A DNA stretch of 64,000 bases from Edaphochlamys debaryana (lineage: Eukaryota > Chlorophyta > Chlorophyceae > Chlamydomonadales), in the NCBI GenBank assembly GCA_016858145.1, contig JAEHOE010000140.1, positions 248,001 through 312,000 of the forward strand, written 5' to 3'. The notes under the pieces are model-generated. The model ran no database searches, was not told where the DNA came from, and saw nothing but the letters and a program-made list of their open reading frames with translations. The position numbers and the translations under genes are program-made. Below, piece after piece: positions 35,001-44,662 of this stretch. Position 1 is the stretch's first letter; every line of letters begins with the position of its first letter.

Positions 35001-35634
35001 CCGCCATGGAGGTAGCAGCCAGCAGCAGCCGGTCGATGTGGGCCGTAGCAATCACATCCTCGGCCTCGTCGCGAGAAGGGATGCCATGGCCTGGCCCCGG
35101 CTGTTGCGATTGGGATTGAGCGGGAGCCTGGGCTGAGGCTGCGGCGGAGGGTGGGGCTGCGGCGGGGTTGGCTGGGGGCGGCAGGGGCCAGGCTGCAAGA
35201 AGGGCGGCGTAGGGGTCCTGGAAAAGGGGCCCAGACTCCTCTGAGCTTGCGGATTCGGGGGCGGGGAAGGAGGAGGCGCGGAGGGTTTCGGCGGCGCGGG
35301 CGGCGGCGATGCGGCGGCTGACGGCGAGGGCGGGCGGGGGCGCGGCGGCGAGGGCGCCGGGGGAGGGGACCACGTGCCCGTGGGCGTGGCTGGGGTCAGC
35401 GGCCTGCGGTAGAGGCGGAGGAGAAGGGGTATTAGTGGTGGCAGGGCTGGAGAGTGAGCGCTGGGGAGATGTCGTGTTGCGGAAGGAGGGAGTGGATGGC
35501 GTGGGGAGGATGGAAGAAAGCGCGGGCGACCGCCCAGCCTGCGCAGCCTCACACGACATAAGAGCGCCCTCCTCGGCCTGCAGCTCCACGGAGACGCAAG
35601 CGCCCTGCGTCGATGCAGGGCGCGTGAGCTGCAT
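32001..35634 (-). CDS. Leucine carboxyl methyltransferase-family SAM-dependent methyltransferase
   Basis: Six exons, phase-consistent, about 529 aa: 35634-34966, 34672-34283, 33568-33455, 33188-33050, 32692-32487, 32072-32001. Family pattern seen in order: SRRIAAARAAETLRAS, DPYAALLAAW, DEAEDVIATAHIDRLLLAA, VNRITQGDYRQ, then VVLVGDAYDTRPYRLPWP (about 224-241), which is the SAM-binding GxGxDTR-like segment of LCMT-type enzymes, and later DRLSVWALQGLAG and LLVGELP. It resembles the plant LCMT-like proteins of unknown substrate more than the PP2A methyltransferase LCMT1. Oddities: long Ala/Pro/Ser/Gln low-complexity inserts (one about 70 residues within exon 2, and an (AQ)n run near the C-terminus), and three copies of the start of exon 3 in the preceding intron. 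The ATG at 35634 lies about 60 bp downstream of a TATA box. The methyl acceptor is unknown. Confidence 0.75.
33687..33719 (-). repeat. Echo 1 of methyltransferase exon 3 start
   Basis: It repeats the acceptor GCAG and the codons for GDGPYALAD of exon 3 (original 33541-33573) inside the preceding intron. Confidence 0.85.
33791..33823 (-). repeat. Echo 2 of methyltransferase exon 3 start
   Basis: A second intronic copy of the acceptor plus the codons for GDGPYALA, about 100 bp further upstream in gene sense. With the true exon there are three potential acceptors in series. Confidence 0.85.
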
Positions 35635-35690
35635 GGATACACGGACTGCATGCGGCGGTCGTGTATGCAGAAAAGAGAGGGTTGTGTGGC

Positions 35691-35699
35691 TATATATAT
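35691..35699 (-). promoter_or_regulatory. TATA box of the methyltransferase gene
   Basis: TATATATAT, read on the minus strand, lies about 60 bp upstream of the ATG at 35634. It stands in a 210-bp gap between two divergently transcribed genes, so the promoter region is probably shared with the dihydrouridine synthase. Confidence 0.55.
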
Positions 35700-35844
35700 G
35701 TAAAGAACCACCTTAGAAACAAAAGTAACGTGCAGGTCGGGGCAGGTGGGATGGCTCGTCGCAGGTGCATGGCGGGGCAGCTCTGGCCACTGCAGAGCCC
35801 TCGGTGCCGCCTTCTCGGCAAACACGTTATATCAGCATACCAAA

Positions 35845-38800
35845 ATGACGATGAACACACCAACGGGCATGCTGAGCCGAGGCCGCCCGCACCCGCAATT
35901 GCCATTCCCCGCCTCAAGAGCCGGCCACCGAACACAACCCTCTTTACCCCAAGCAGCTTCAACTCACGTGGCGCTAGGAGAAGCAGCAAATGTCACAACC
36001 GCGCGCCCAAGCAACGAAAGTGTGGACGTGGCCCGGCCAAACCCTGGCGGCCTTCCCCGCCAGCCCCCAGCCTTCGCGCCTCTCCAGCTCGGGCCGTCAC
36101 TCCGGCTCTGGCCGCCCCTGCTGTCGGCTCCGATGGCCGGCATCTCCTGCGCGCCGTATCGGCGCCTGGCCTCTTCGCACGGTGCGGCCATGGCGACGGG
36201 CGAGATGATCATCGCATCGGCGCTCGTCCATCGCAACCCCCGTGGCGAGCTGGCGATGAACCGCCGTACCCGCAAGCTCGCGTCCTGGGACCCTCAGGAG
36301 GGCGTACGTTCGGCGCAGTTGTATGGCGTGCGGCCCAGCCAGCTCGAGGAGGTGGGAAGGGCGCGGAGGGGCTTGGCTGGGGCCTTGGGGGGGGGGGGGG
36401 GCTGGCACCGACGTTGGCTGAACAAGGGCGGTACACGTCACTGGGTGGGGGACGTGGAGGGGTTGAACTTGAGGTTTGGACAGGGGTTTGTCAGGAGTGT
36501 ATAAATTCCATGCTCGGGTCTGAGGCCAATCCCATGGTCTCGTTTTGAGGGCAGGGAAACTTATCGACCCCGCTCTACATGCCGACATGTTTGGGCGTTC
36601 AACCTTCCCGCTTGTGGCCGGCTATGTCCAGGCCGAGGCGAGTAGACGCCTGACGAGCGCACCACCTCGTGTAGTGCGGGGTTCAAACGGATTAATGGCC
36701 GGGTGCGAGCCCGCGTGCCGTGGTGCGGTCTGGTGGTGGAGAGGCGTTGAGGGCTGCACGGAGCCAGACTCGAACATTGGGCCCCCTGGGGGGGGACCAC
36801 GGGGCTCAGCCCTTTTCCTGCCTTCAGGCAGCCACCCTTGTCAGCCAGGAGGCTAGAGACAGGGTGATGATGTGGGGGCCGGGCATGAGATACCCAACCG
36901 TCCTGAGGCGGATGGGTACTGGAAGGCTGGCGCGTGTCCGGCTCAAGGAAGTTCAAGGAGGTTCAAGGGGGTTGGAGTCGGGGTGTTGTTTGGGGGCTAG
37001 GTGTGTGGCGCGCGCCCTGCTGCTACCGTAGGCGCATCGCTCCACCTCAGCATCCGATGAACTGACAGTTACCCACGCTGTCGTACAGGCGGTTAGGTGG
37101 TTGGTCAACGAGGCGGGCGTTGATCACGTGGACCTCAATTTCGGTTGCCCCGTGCGCAAGATCACGGCGCGGGGGGGAGGCTCGGCGCTGCCGCTCAGGC
37201 CTAAGCTCTTCGCCAGGTGCGGGCCTGCAGTGGGCCCGCCGGGGCCCACGCGCCTGCAGCCGCCACGGCCATATCGCAGCCTAGATGCCTTCGGCGTTAC
37301 AGGCACGGTTGATTGGGGCTTCTGAAGGGCGTCAGACAGGCTTCCAACCCTGCCTGCAGCCCTCACCGCGCCCGCTCACCCCACACCGCAGGCTGGTCGC
37401 TGCCGCCGTGGCGGGCTCGGGTGGACGTGTGCCCGTGTCGGTCAAGATGCGGGTGGGGCTCACCCCGCAGCTCCAGACGTTCCTCGAGGTGGGTGCCTGG
37501 GTGTCGCCTTGGTCTCTGACAGGGCCTCACGTCACCCTGGGAAAGAGTGGGCCCAGAGCTTCTCAATCGCGTGCGTGACACACGTGGTCGACTGCTTGGG
37601 GGTTGGGGACGCACGGGTCCGCGGCTCGGTCCGGAGCTTACCCTGCGGCTCTGTGTAGTTGCCTGGCAGGGCTTGCCCCTACGGAAGTGGTATTTGCAGG
37701 TGGGCGGGGCACACGATCAGAGGGCGGCCAGGGGTGACAATCTCTATCATGCCCTCTGATGCAGGCCGGTCGCATCGCCGAGCAAGAGGGCGCAGCCGCA
37801 ATCACGCTGCACGCCCGTACGGCAGATCAGTCGTACGGTCCTCCCGTGGACTGGTCGGCCGTGCGGCAGTTGGTGGAAGCTGTGCGGATCCCCGTCATCG
37901 GCAACGGTGACGTGTTCGAGGGGGCGGACGCTGTACGGCTCATGACAGAGACGGGCTGCGCGGGTGAGATCCGTGGGAGGTTCGCGGAACCTGGCCATGC
38001 CAGGCGGGAGAGGATGGCGTGGGTTTGGATGAAGGACCTGGGGCGGGGAATGGGGAGATGCCGGGATACCGCCTGCGACGTGTGGCCACGCTCATGCAAT
38101 TTCGAATCAACCTTGTCACCACCTGTCCCACCAACCTCCTCGCCGCCCCTCTCCCCACTCCTTCCTAGGCGTCATGGTCGGCCGTGCGGCGCTGGGGCGG
38201 CCCTGGGCGTTCGCCGAGGTGGCGGCGGCGCTGCGCGGGGAGGCCCCCCCGCCGCCGCCCTGCCTGGGGCGGGTGGTGGCCGCCGCCCGGGCCCACCTCG
38301 AGGCGGAGGTGGAGTGGTACGGAGACTACGACGAAACAGAGCGGTGGGCTGTCGGCAGGGGTCGGGACCGGCAGAGGGATTTGCTGGTAGGGGCTGAGGA
38401 GCTCAGGACTGCGATGACGTGGAGCAGTGAGCTGTTAAGCTTCCTGGTTAGGCAACAGAGGCAAAAGGAGTTTGCTGAGAGGGCGAGGACGTGCACAAGG
38501 CGTAAGCTGCAGGGGCTGAGGGGCTAAGCTGCCAGGCCCTGGGTCAGGGACTAAAGAGCAGCGACGAGCGAGACTGAAATACAGAACGCCCTAAGCACCA
38601 CACGCATGCTTGCTTCCTGTTTCCACTCCCCGCGGTCCAGGGACTCACTCCTTCGCTTCCGCAAGCTGGGCCTGCTGTACCTGCACGGCTTCGCGACCGC
38701 GGGGCCGCTGCGCTCCGCCCTGCTGGCCGCCACCTCCCTGGACCAGTGGAGGGCGGCGGCGGCGGCAGGTGGGGAGGGGCACGCGTGTGTATGGGGAGGG

Positions 38801-39332
38801 TCCCGATGTCCGGGCCGGGAGGATGCCTTGACAGCTGCCGATGCACACATGGCGTTCTGGGGCTCACCCGTATCGGGGGGGGCGGTGCCGACTGCCTCCC
38901 ACGTGCTGACCGTGGGCCCACGCCCCGTGTCCCTCCCTGCGTCACGTGTGCAGGCGGGGAGCTGTACGACCCGAGCGAGCCCTTCCCCGCCGCCGCCGTA
39001 CGGCACCCGCGGCTCAAGGGAGGCGGTAAGGACTAAAGAGAGGAGAGCTTGCGGGCCAGCCATTCGCGGTTCTACGCGGCATGTTGTCATATGCGCGACG
39101 CCCCGCCCCTGTCCCCTTCTGAGCCGTGACAACCCGCTTGTGGCATCCCAGCCCCCGCTCCCTCATTTATTCAGTTTGCCTCCTCCCCCGCCCCTTCGGT
39201 GCCCCCGAATCCCGCTCCCCAGGCCCCCCCGCCCGTCAGCGCATGGGCCTGCCCGACGGCTGGCTGGAGGAGGCGGGGGGCGGCGGCGCGGCGGCGGAGG
39301 CGGCACTGGACGACGACGCATGCGAGGGCTGA
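35845..39332 (+). CDS. tRNA-dihydrouridine synthase
   Basis: FMN enzyme that reduces uridine to dihydrouridine in tRNA D-loops. Eight exons, phase-consistent, about 471 aa: 35845-36351, 37089-37216, 37392-37488, 37765-37963, 38169-38343, 38641-38768, 38954-39025, 39223-39332. Family marks: SAPMAGISCAPYRRLA, then EMIIASALVH, AQLYG, VDLNFGCPVRKITARGGGSA with the catalytic Cys near 189, VPVSVKMRVGL (FMN and substrate contacts), LHART (His260/Arg262), IPVIGNGDV, and VMVGRAALGRPWAF. About 95 residues precede the barrel, rich in Arg, Ser and Pro with few acids, suggesting an organelle transit peptide. The C-terminal part (LLRFRKLGLLYLHGF) fits the helical domain, then a Gly/Ala/Asp tail. The first ATG after a TATATC-containing leader was chosen; ATG 35851 is equally possible. 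It is head-to-head with the methyltransferase gene, starts 211 bp apart. Dus subfamily not assigned. Confidence 0.85.
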
Positions 39333-39408
39333 AGGGGGGGGCGAGAGGCGGCGGCCCCGCTGTGCCTGCGGGCGCGAGGATGGCGGCGCACGGCCCCCTA
39401 CCGTATGG

Positions 39409-39443
39409 GCACTGGACGACGCCGCCTGCGAGGGCTGAAGGGG
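39409..39443 (+). repeat. Echo of the dihydrouridine synthase C-terminus and stop
   Basis: It repeats the last codons and stop of the gene (original 39303-39338): ALDDDACEG-stop against ALDDAACEG-stop, 106 bp downstream in the 3' UTR. Confidence 0.9.
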
Positions 39444-39968
39444 CCGTACGATCTTCGGCGGAGCTTAGCGTCCGCTGAAGATAAGTAAGTAAGGCAAGAG
39501 GCCCCCACATAAAGCCGGAGTGGGTTTCAGCTCACGTCACCATACCACGGCCCCTCAGCGCCTCACGGTCGTCTCAGCGCCCAAGCGCCCCTCCCTGGGA
39601 GGAACGCCGCCACCCGCCCGGCCGTCACCCACGCAAGCGCCGTCTCTGAGCGCCTTCTGCTCCCCTGCGTTGTCAAGCGCCACCTACTGCTGTCTGACGT
39701 GCTTCCCTCGTTCCCCTTTCCCAGCCGCCCCGCTACCGAAGTGCGAAAGCCCCGCGGTCAAGATCGTACTGGCTGTTGGCAGGTGAAGGTCCGGACCGGG
39801 GGGGAATGACGGGCCCAGACGGGCCCAGCTGGCCCTGCAGAACCTGCTCGGCGTCACCGGCTGGGGTTTCAGCAATTGAGACCCTCCCAGCTCAGGCCGC
39901 ACTAGGCTTCGTAAAGCTGTTATGTCTAGCTGCTAAGCACAATGCATGACGAAGCGTATCGGGTTGTG

Positions 39969-39986
39969 CCATCTGTCAAGTTCTGG
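39969..39986 (+). promoter_or_regulatory. Shared upstream element of the DUF2252 genes (copy 1)
   Basis: CCATCTGTCAAGTTCTGG ends 109 bp before the ATG. Closely related 18-mers occupy the same place upstream of the other two paralogues (44515 and 48817), while surrounding sequence is largely different, which suggests a conserved control site or core promoter element. Confidence 0.5.
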
Positions 39987-40095
39987 GCTCACCTGAAGCC
40001 CTTGTTCAACAAGTCTGCTTAACTAAAGTCAAGTCTGCTAAACTGAGCTGCTACACGTCGCCCCAGTAATAGAGCGTAGCGCATAGAGCGCAACC

Positions 40096-43000
40096 ATGCT
40101 GCACCGCATCTTGCGCGGCGCAGTCGCACCGCGCCACGGCAGCCGCTTAGTGCCTGTGGTTAATAGCCATTCTGACCGAGGGAACCACTTGGTCGTCGGA
40201 ACGCGAGGATTCCTTCTCTCCCCAGGCGATGATGCGCGGAGCAGCGAAAACAAGGAGCTGTTTTACAGCATGTTGGAGGGCATACCTGCGACAGCATCCG
40301 CAGCGAAGATTGGGAAGATGAGCGCAGGCCCCTTCATGGTGGGCCTTGGGCGGGCCCTCCGGCACCCACGGGGTTTGACCGAACCGCAGCCACCGAGCGA
40401 CCGTGCGCTTGAGTGTGCCGCTCCCTCCCCCAAAAGCTTAGTCTGAACTCGCCATGCCTGTCCACTGGTGCAGTTCTACCGGGGCAGTGCCAAGTTCTAT
40501 TACCGCGACATGCAGAAGCAAAATGTGGTGCTGACAAGCCCCTTCTACAGCGCCAAGGCCCGGACCTGGCTGCAGGCCGACATGCACATAGCCAACGCGG
40601 TGGGTGCCATGTGACCGCACCTCCCAGTACACTGTCGCCGCAACCCCGCTGCCGACCCGCCGCTGTCCACCGTCCCTTCACTCACCAGGGCCGCTGCCGT
40701 CCACCAGGCCCCCCTCCGTCTCCCGCGCCTGACCCTTGACCCCCCTCCTTTGCTTGCCGTGCGTCCTCCCCCTTACCACCAGGGCCGCTTCAAGGCAAGC
40801 GATGGCACCGTGGCGTACGACGTCAACGACTTTGATGAGTCATTCGTTGGCAGCTACCTGTACGACGTGTACCGCCTGGCGGCGTCGGTTGCGCTGGTGG
40901 CTCGGGAGACCGCAAGCGAGAAACCCGGCGAGGGCGAACCGCCCAAGTGGCTGGAGGATCGGGTGCGCACAAGGCCAGACCTCCTATCCTTTGAGCAGCT
41001 AGAGCTATGTGCAATGCTGGTCCTGGCCAGACATACTTTGAGCAGCTAGAGCTTACGTGCATTGCTAGGCTTCTGATTCATTGCCGTGCATGCCGTGCAG
41101 AACGCTCCGACCTCGAGCTTCGTGTGCCGCTTCGCCCATGCCTACAAACGCCAGGTATCAGTGGCATACAGCAGGGATTAGCGACCAGCAGGAGAGGGTG
41201 AGCGAGCGAAGAATGAAAGATTTGTGACGAGCCGCCGTACTTGCTTCTGTACCGCAGATCGAGGCGCTGGCCAAGGCCGGCCGCAGAGGCAAGGACAACA
41301 AGCCCCTGGATGAGGACAATACAGAGCCCGGCCGCATCCGAAAACTCCTGGGCAAGAAGCCAGTTGAGATTTAGGGCTAGGGGGGTAGCAGCCGCCATAA
41401 CTGCTACTACATGTTAGAGCTTGTTGCGCGTGCCTGTTCCCGTCTATCCTTAACGCGCCAAACCGTGTCAAACCTGTTCCATCCTTGGCAGGGCGCCAAC
41501 GACAAATGGATGGACCCCAACTCGGACAAGCTGATTGAGGTTCCAGGCTCTCTCGAGCCCTTGGAAGACGGACAGAAGGTCTACGAGGAGGTCAAGCGGG
41601 CGGTCAACGAGTACACGCCGACGACCAAGATGTTCAAGGAGCTCGGCGGAGAGGAGGGCCTGAAGTACTTTACAGTAACGGACATAAAGCAGCGCCTCGA
41701 CGCTGGGACCGGCTCGCTGGGCATCCCACGGTGGGCGGGCCGCCGGCGGGGCGTCTGCTCCATGGGGGTTGCGTGGGGACCCGGGGTGGAACAGGTCGTG
41801 GTGGGGCGGGCGAGTACCGTACAGAGAGTGACAAGCAAGCACACAGCAAATCCACCTGAACTTGTATCTGCTGCTCCGCCCCCGCAGCTTCTACGTTCGC
41901 ATCGCTGGCTCCAGCGACAGCCTGCTGGACGTCAAGCAGCAGGGCTTGCCGGCGTGGTGCGTGCGTGGTCTGCTGCAGCGGGGGCCCTTGCGCCGCGTCG
42001 TTGCGGCCCCCGTCCGGTTTCATCGGTTCATCAGTTCAGTTTTAAGGACAAGGACATCAGCCGTGAACTCCCTTGCATAAGTGGGCCCCTCTCCCAGATC
42101 TCACGCCGTTGGTTTGGCACGCAGGTCCAACTTTGTCTCAAAGAATGAGAAGAAAGTGGCGTACGGGGACCTGGACTGCAACAGGAAGGACGTCGAGGGG
42201 GCCAGGGTCGCGCTAGCGTGCAAGAAAATGGTGTCCTACGGGTGAGGCGTGCCTTGCGCCTCGTCCTTGTACTGGTTTATAGCTATAACGCAAGCTAGCT
42301 GACACTGCTAGCTCGCTTCCAGTGCGAGCTCGGGGCCCTTCCTCGCAAGGGTGATTGGGGCCAGCAGGGTGCGGCCCATCTAACAGGACCGACTGCGCAC
42401 GTGGGTCCGTACCTTGACGTGCCCCGCCCGCCCCCCTGCACCGCAACAGGCCCGACAAGCACCTGGGCTCCCTGACGCTGAGCGGCTTGCAGGACAGATT
42501 CAACGGCGCGTACTCCGTGCGGGAGCGGTCTAACTACAAGAAGTCACTCAAACTGGTGAGGCAGAGGGTGGCGCGGGCTAGGCGGGGACGGCGTGGGCTC
42601 GCTCCTTGTTTCCTGCCTGTCGGTCACTTGACCTAGAGGGGAGGGGGACGGTGGTGCGGGAGTACTGGTGGGGGGCGCGGGAGGCGCTTTGCCAAGCGTT
42701 ATCGGGGCGGACAGCAGCTTGGCTGGCATGGGCTTGTATGCCAGTCGCTTGAACTGGTGGGGATGGGCCCGGTGCGGTGTGTGGCGGGGCCGGTGGCTGG
42801 GAGGCTGGGGATGCGCGCGCAGCGGCGTGACCACGGTACATGAAGCGCCCATGCATGGCCTGGAAGTAACCTTGCTCTCGGGTTGCGCCGCAGATCTTCG
42901 ACGACACGAGCAACGGCCCCGAGCCCGTGTACATGAGCAAGGGGGACCTGGAGCTCCTGGCCGAGCAGTACGGCAGGCTGCTCGCCAACGCCCACGACCG

Positions 43001-43397
43001 CGCCAGGTGTGTACGGCATTTTGCGGTGTGCGGGAAGCCGCATCTCTAACCCGGCTAGTGGTCACATCTCTCCCCCTGTCCCAGCCTAGGCGCTGTGCTC
43101 CCTGCTGAAAGGGGCTGGAATGGGATGTGTGTTGAGGAAGATTCCGGAGGCTTTAAGGCGCCGTACACCATGTACATGCCCTCGTGCCTGTGGTGTACCC
43201 TCACCCGGCCCCCCCTCCCTCGATCCCATCCCAATCGCAGTGACGGCACCAACAAAACCCCCGACGACTTTGCCGGAGAAGTGTGGCCCTTGCTCAAGGG
43301 CCGTGGGGACGAGTTCATGAGCCGGGTTGACACGGTGGGGTGCGCCTACGCCCGGCAGGTGTGGGTGGACAAGGACCTCACGCTCGCGGACTGGTAA
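40096..43397 (+). CDS. DUF2252-family kinase-like protein (paralogue 1)
   Basis: Eleven exons, phase-consistent, about 502 aa: 40096-40338, 40474-40599, 40783-40962, 41101-41154, 41258-41362, 41492-41730, 41888-41956, 42125-42241, 42450-42555, 42894-43006, 43241-43397. Matches the DUF2252 pattern: PFMFYRGSAKFYYRDM, ADMHIANAGRF (Asp117, His119, Asn122, like the GDxHxxN catalytic loop of aminoglycoside phosphotransferase-type folds), DVNDFDES (136-143), YLYDVYRLAASVALVAR, DAGTGSLGIPRFYVRIAG, LLDVKQQG, YGRLLANAHDRAS, and a C-terminal AYARQVWVDKDL. The DUF2252 kinase-like assignment is from memory of the family; no function is established that I know of. The N-terminus is Arg-rich and acid-poor, suggesting organelle targeting. 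The donor after exon 5 (GTTGAG at 41363) is atypical; without splicing there, a TAG follows four codons later. Confidence 0.75.
40989..41069 (+). repeat. Tandem duplication in a DUF2252-1 intron
   Basis: CTTTGAGCAGCTAGAGCT and about 15 following bases occur twice, 47 bp apart, in the third intron. Confidence 0.85.
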
Positions 43398-43607
43398 GGC
43401 TCTGGGCGCCTCATCGCAGCGAGCGACCCGAGATTGGGTGGTGAGGCGATGGTGGAAGAGCGATAACGAGCTCGCAACAGGTAGGGTGGAGGGCACGACC
43501 AACGTGTTAGTTTGAGGTTGTCAGGGGGCACATGGCCGTGCAGGTTGTTCAGGGCGCAAAGCTGAACAGGGGTGCAGATGCGTTTACTGAAGCCGCTTTT
43601 GGCTGGT

Positions 43608-43612
43608 TGTAA
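43608..43612 (+). terminator. TGTAA polyadenylation signal (DUF2252-1)
   Basis: TGTAA lies 211 bases after the stop at 43397. Confidence 0.55.
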
Positions 43613-44514
43613 CTGATGTGAGTACCGGTAGTACCATGAGGCGCGGATGCAGTCGCACTTGTCGACTGGACCGGGGGGAGGGAGGGAGAGGAAACGGGAG
43701 AGGAAACGGGAGGGATGGGCCATGTAGGGGCCACTGGGCCGGTTAGACCCAGCCGCGTTGACCCCTCGTGTGATGTTGTTGTTGGTGGTGGAGGAGCCGA
43801 GGGGCTTGCGCTTGGGGGCGAACTCACTGGCCCCCACCGGCCCCTGCACGGGTACTGTACCCTTGCGCAGTAGTGGCGGGGGCACGGGGTTTAAGCCCGG
43901 CTTTGCGCGGCTAGCTGCTGCACGAAGGGCAGGATATCAACGGTGGGAGATCACATCGTGCGAGCTCCATCGCAAGGCGATGTGCTTTCGCTGCTGATGT
44001 CCGCGGTGTTGTCCACGTGCTCGCTGGCGTCGTTGCGGGCCAAGCTGTTTTGGAGGCCCGTCGAGGCCGGCTTGAGAGCCCCTCAAGATTGAACGTACGT
44101 AATCCTTTAACAAGACTTGGCGAAGAGTCGCATTCTTACGGGATGTCTCAGTTGGTGAGGCAAAGGCACGGGCTGCTGCACTAGGGGACAGGGCAGCAGT
44201 CGGCAGCAGAACCCCGCCTTCCCGCTTCTATGTCAGTTCAGTCAGTTGACCGTTGGGCGACGTCGGCCGTGAGGCGCCGCGATACGTTCAACGCCCCTCA
44301 TATGTTATCGCTAGCAGTAGCCGCTGGCGAGGCCGCCTTGTTTAGGACGTTTAGAAGCGGCATCATATATAGCAGGTCGTCGCGCCCCGCCGCGCTCTGC
44401 AAGCCTGGGACCCGGTTGATAAACCGACACGATCACAAGCCGTAACGTGCCGCTAACGTTGTGTCGGGATCACAGGGAGGGCGCGGTGGCAAGTGCCTCG
44501 CGACTTGCCACCAC

Positions 44515-44532
44515 CCAGCTGTCCAGTTTTGG
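44515..44532 (+). promoter_or_regulatory. Shared upstream element of the DUF2252 genes (copy 2)
   Basis: CCAGCTGTCCAGTTTTGG matches the elements of genes 1 and 3 at about 14-15 of 18 positions and starts 148 bp before the ATG at 44663. Confidence 0.45.
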
Positions 44533-44662
44533 GGGGTTTCGGCATTTGCAGCCGCTCCCGCAATGGGGTTAAGCGATACAACGTTACGCAGATTCACTGC
44601 TCCCATACAAACAGTCGCCCCAGCTTCAAACTTGCTCAAACGTTGGGCCGCACGCAGTAGCC

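Larger units (their letters stand above)
39333..40095. other. Intergenic region before the first DUF2252 gene
   Basis: It contains the dihydrouridine synthase 3' UTR with the stop-codon echo, and the promoter region of the first DUF2252 gene with the shared 18-bp element at 39969-39986. No TGTAA or TATA motif was seen. Confidence 0.6.
43398..44662. other. Intergenic region between DUF2252 genes 1 and 2
   Basis: The 3' UTR of gene 1 with a TGTAA at 43608, then unique sequence, then the promoter region of gene 2 with the shared element at 44515. No exon was recognised. Confidence 0.6.

Noticed and set aside
36757..36785. GTTCGAGTC (minus strand) as a tRNA B box
   Set aside because: No matching A box, acceptor stem or anticodon arm at the right distance; it lies in an intron of the dihydrouridine synthase gene.
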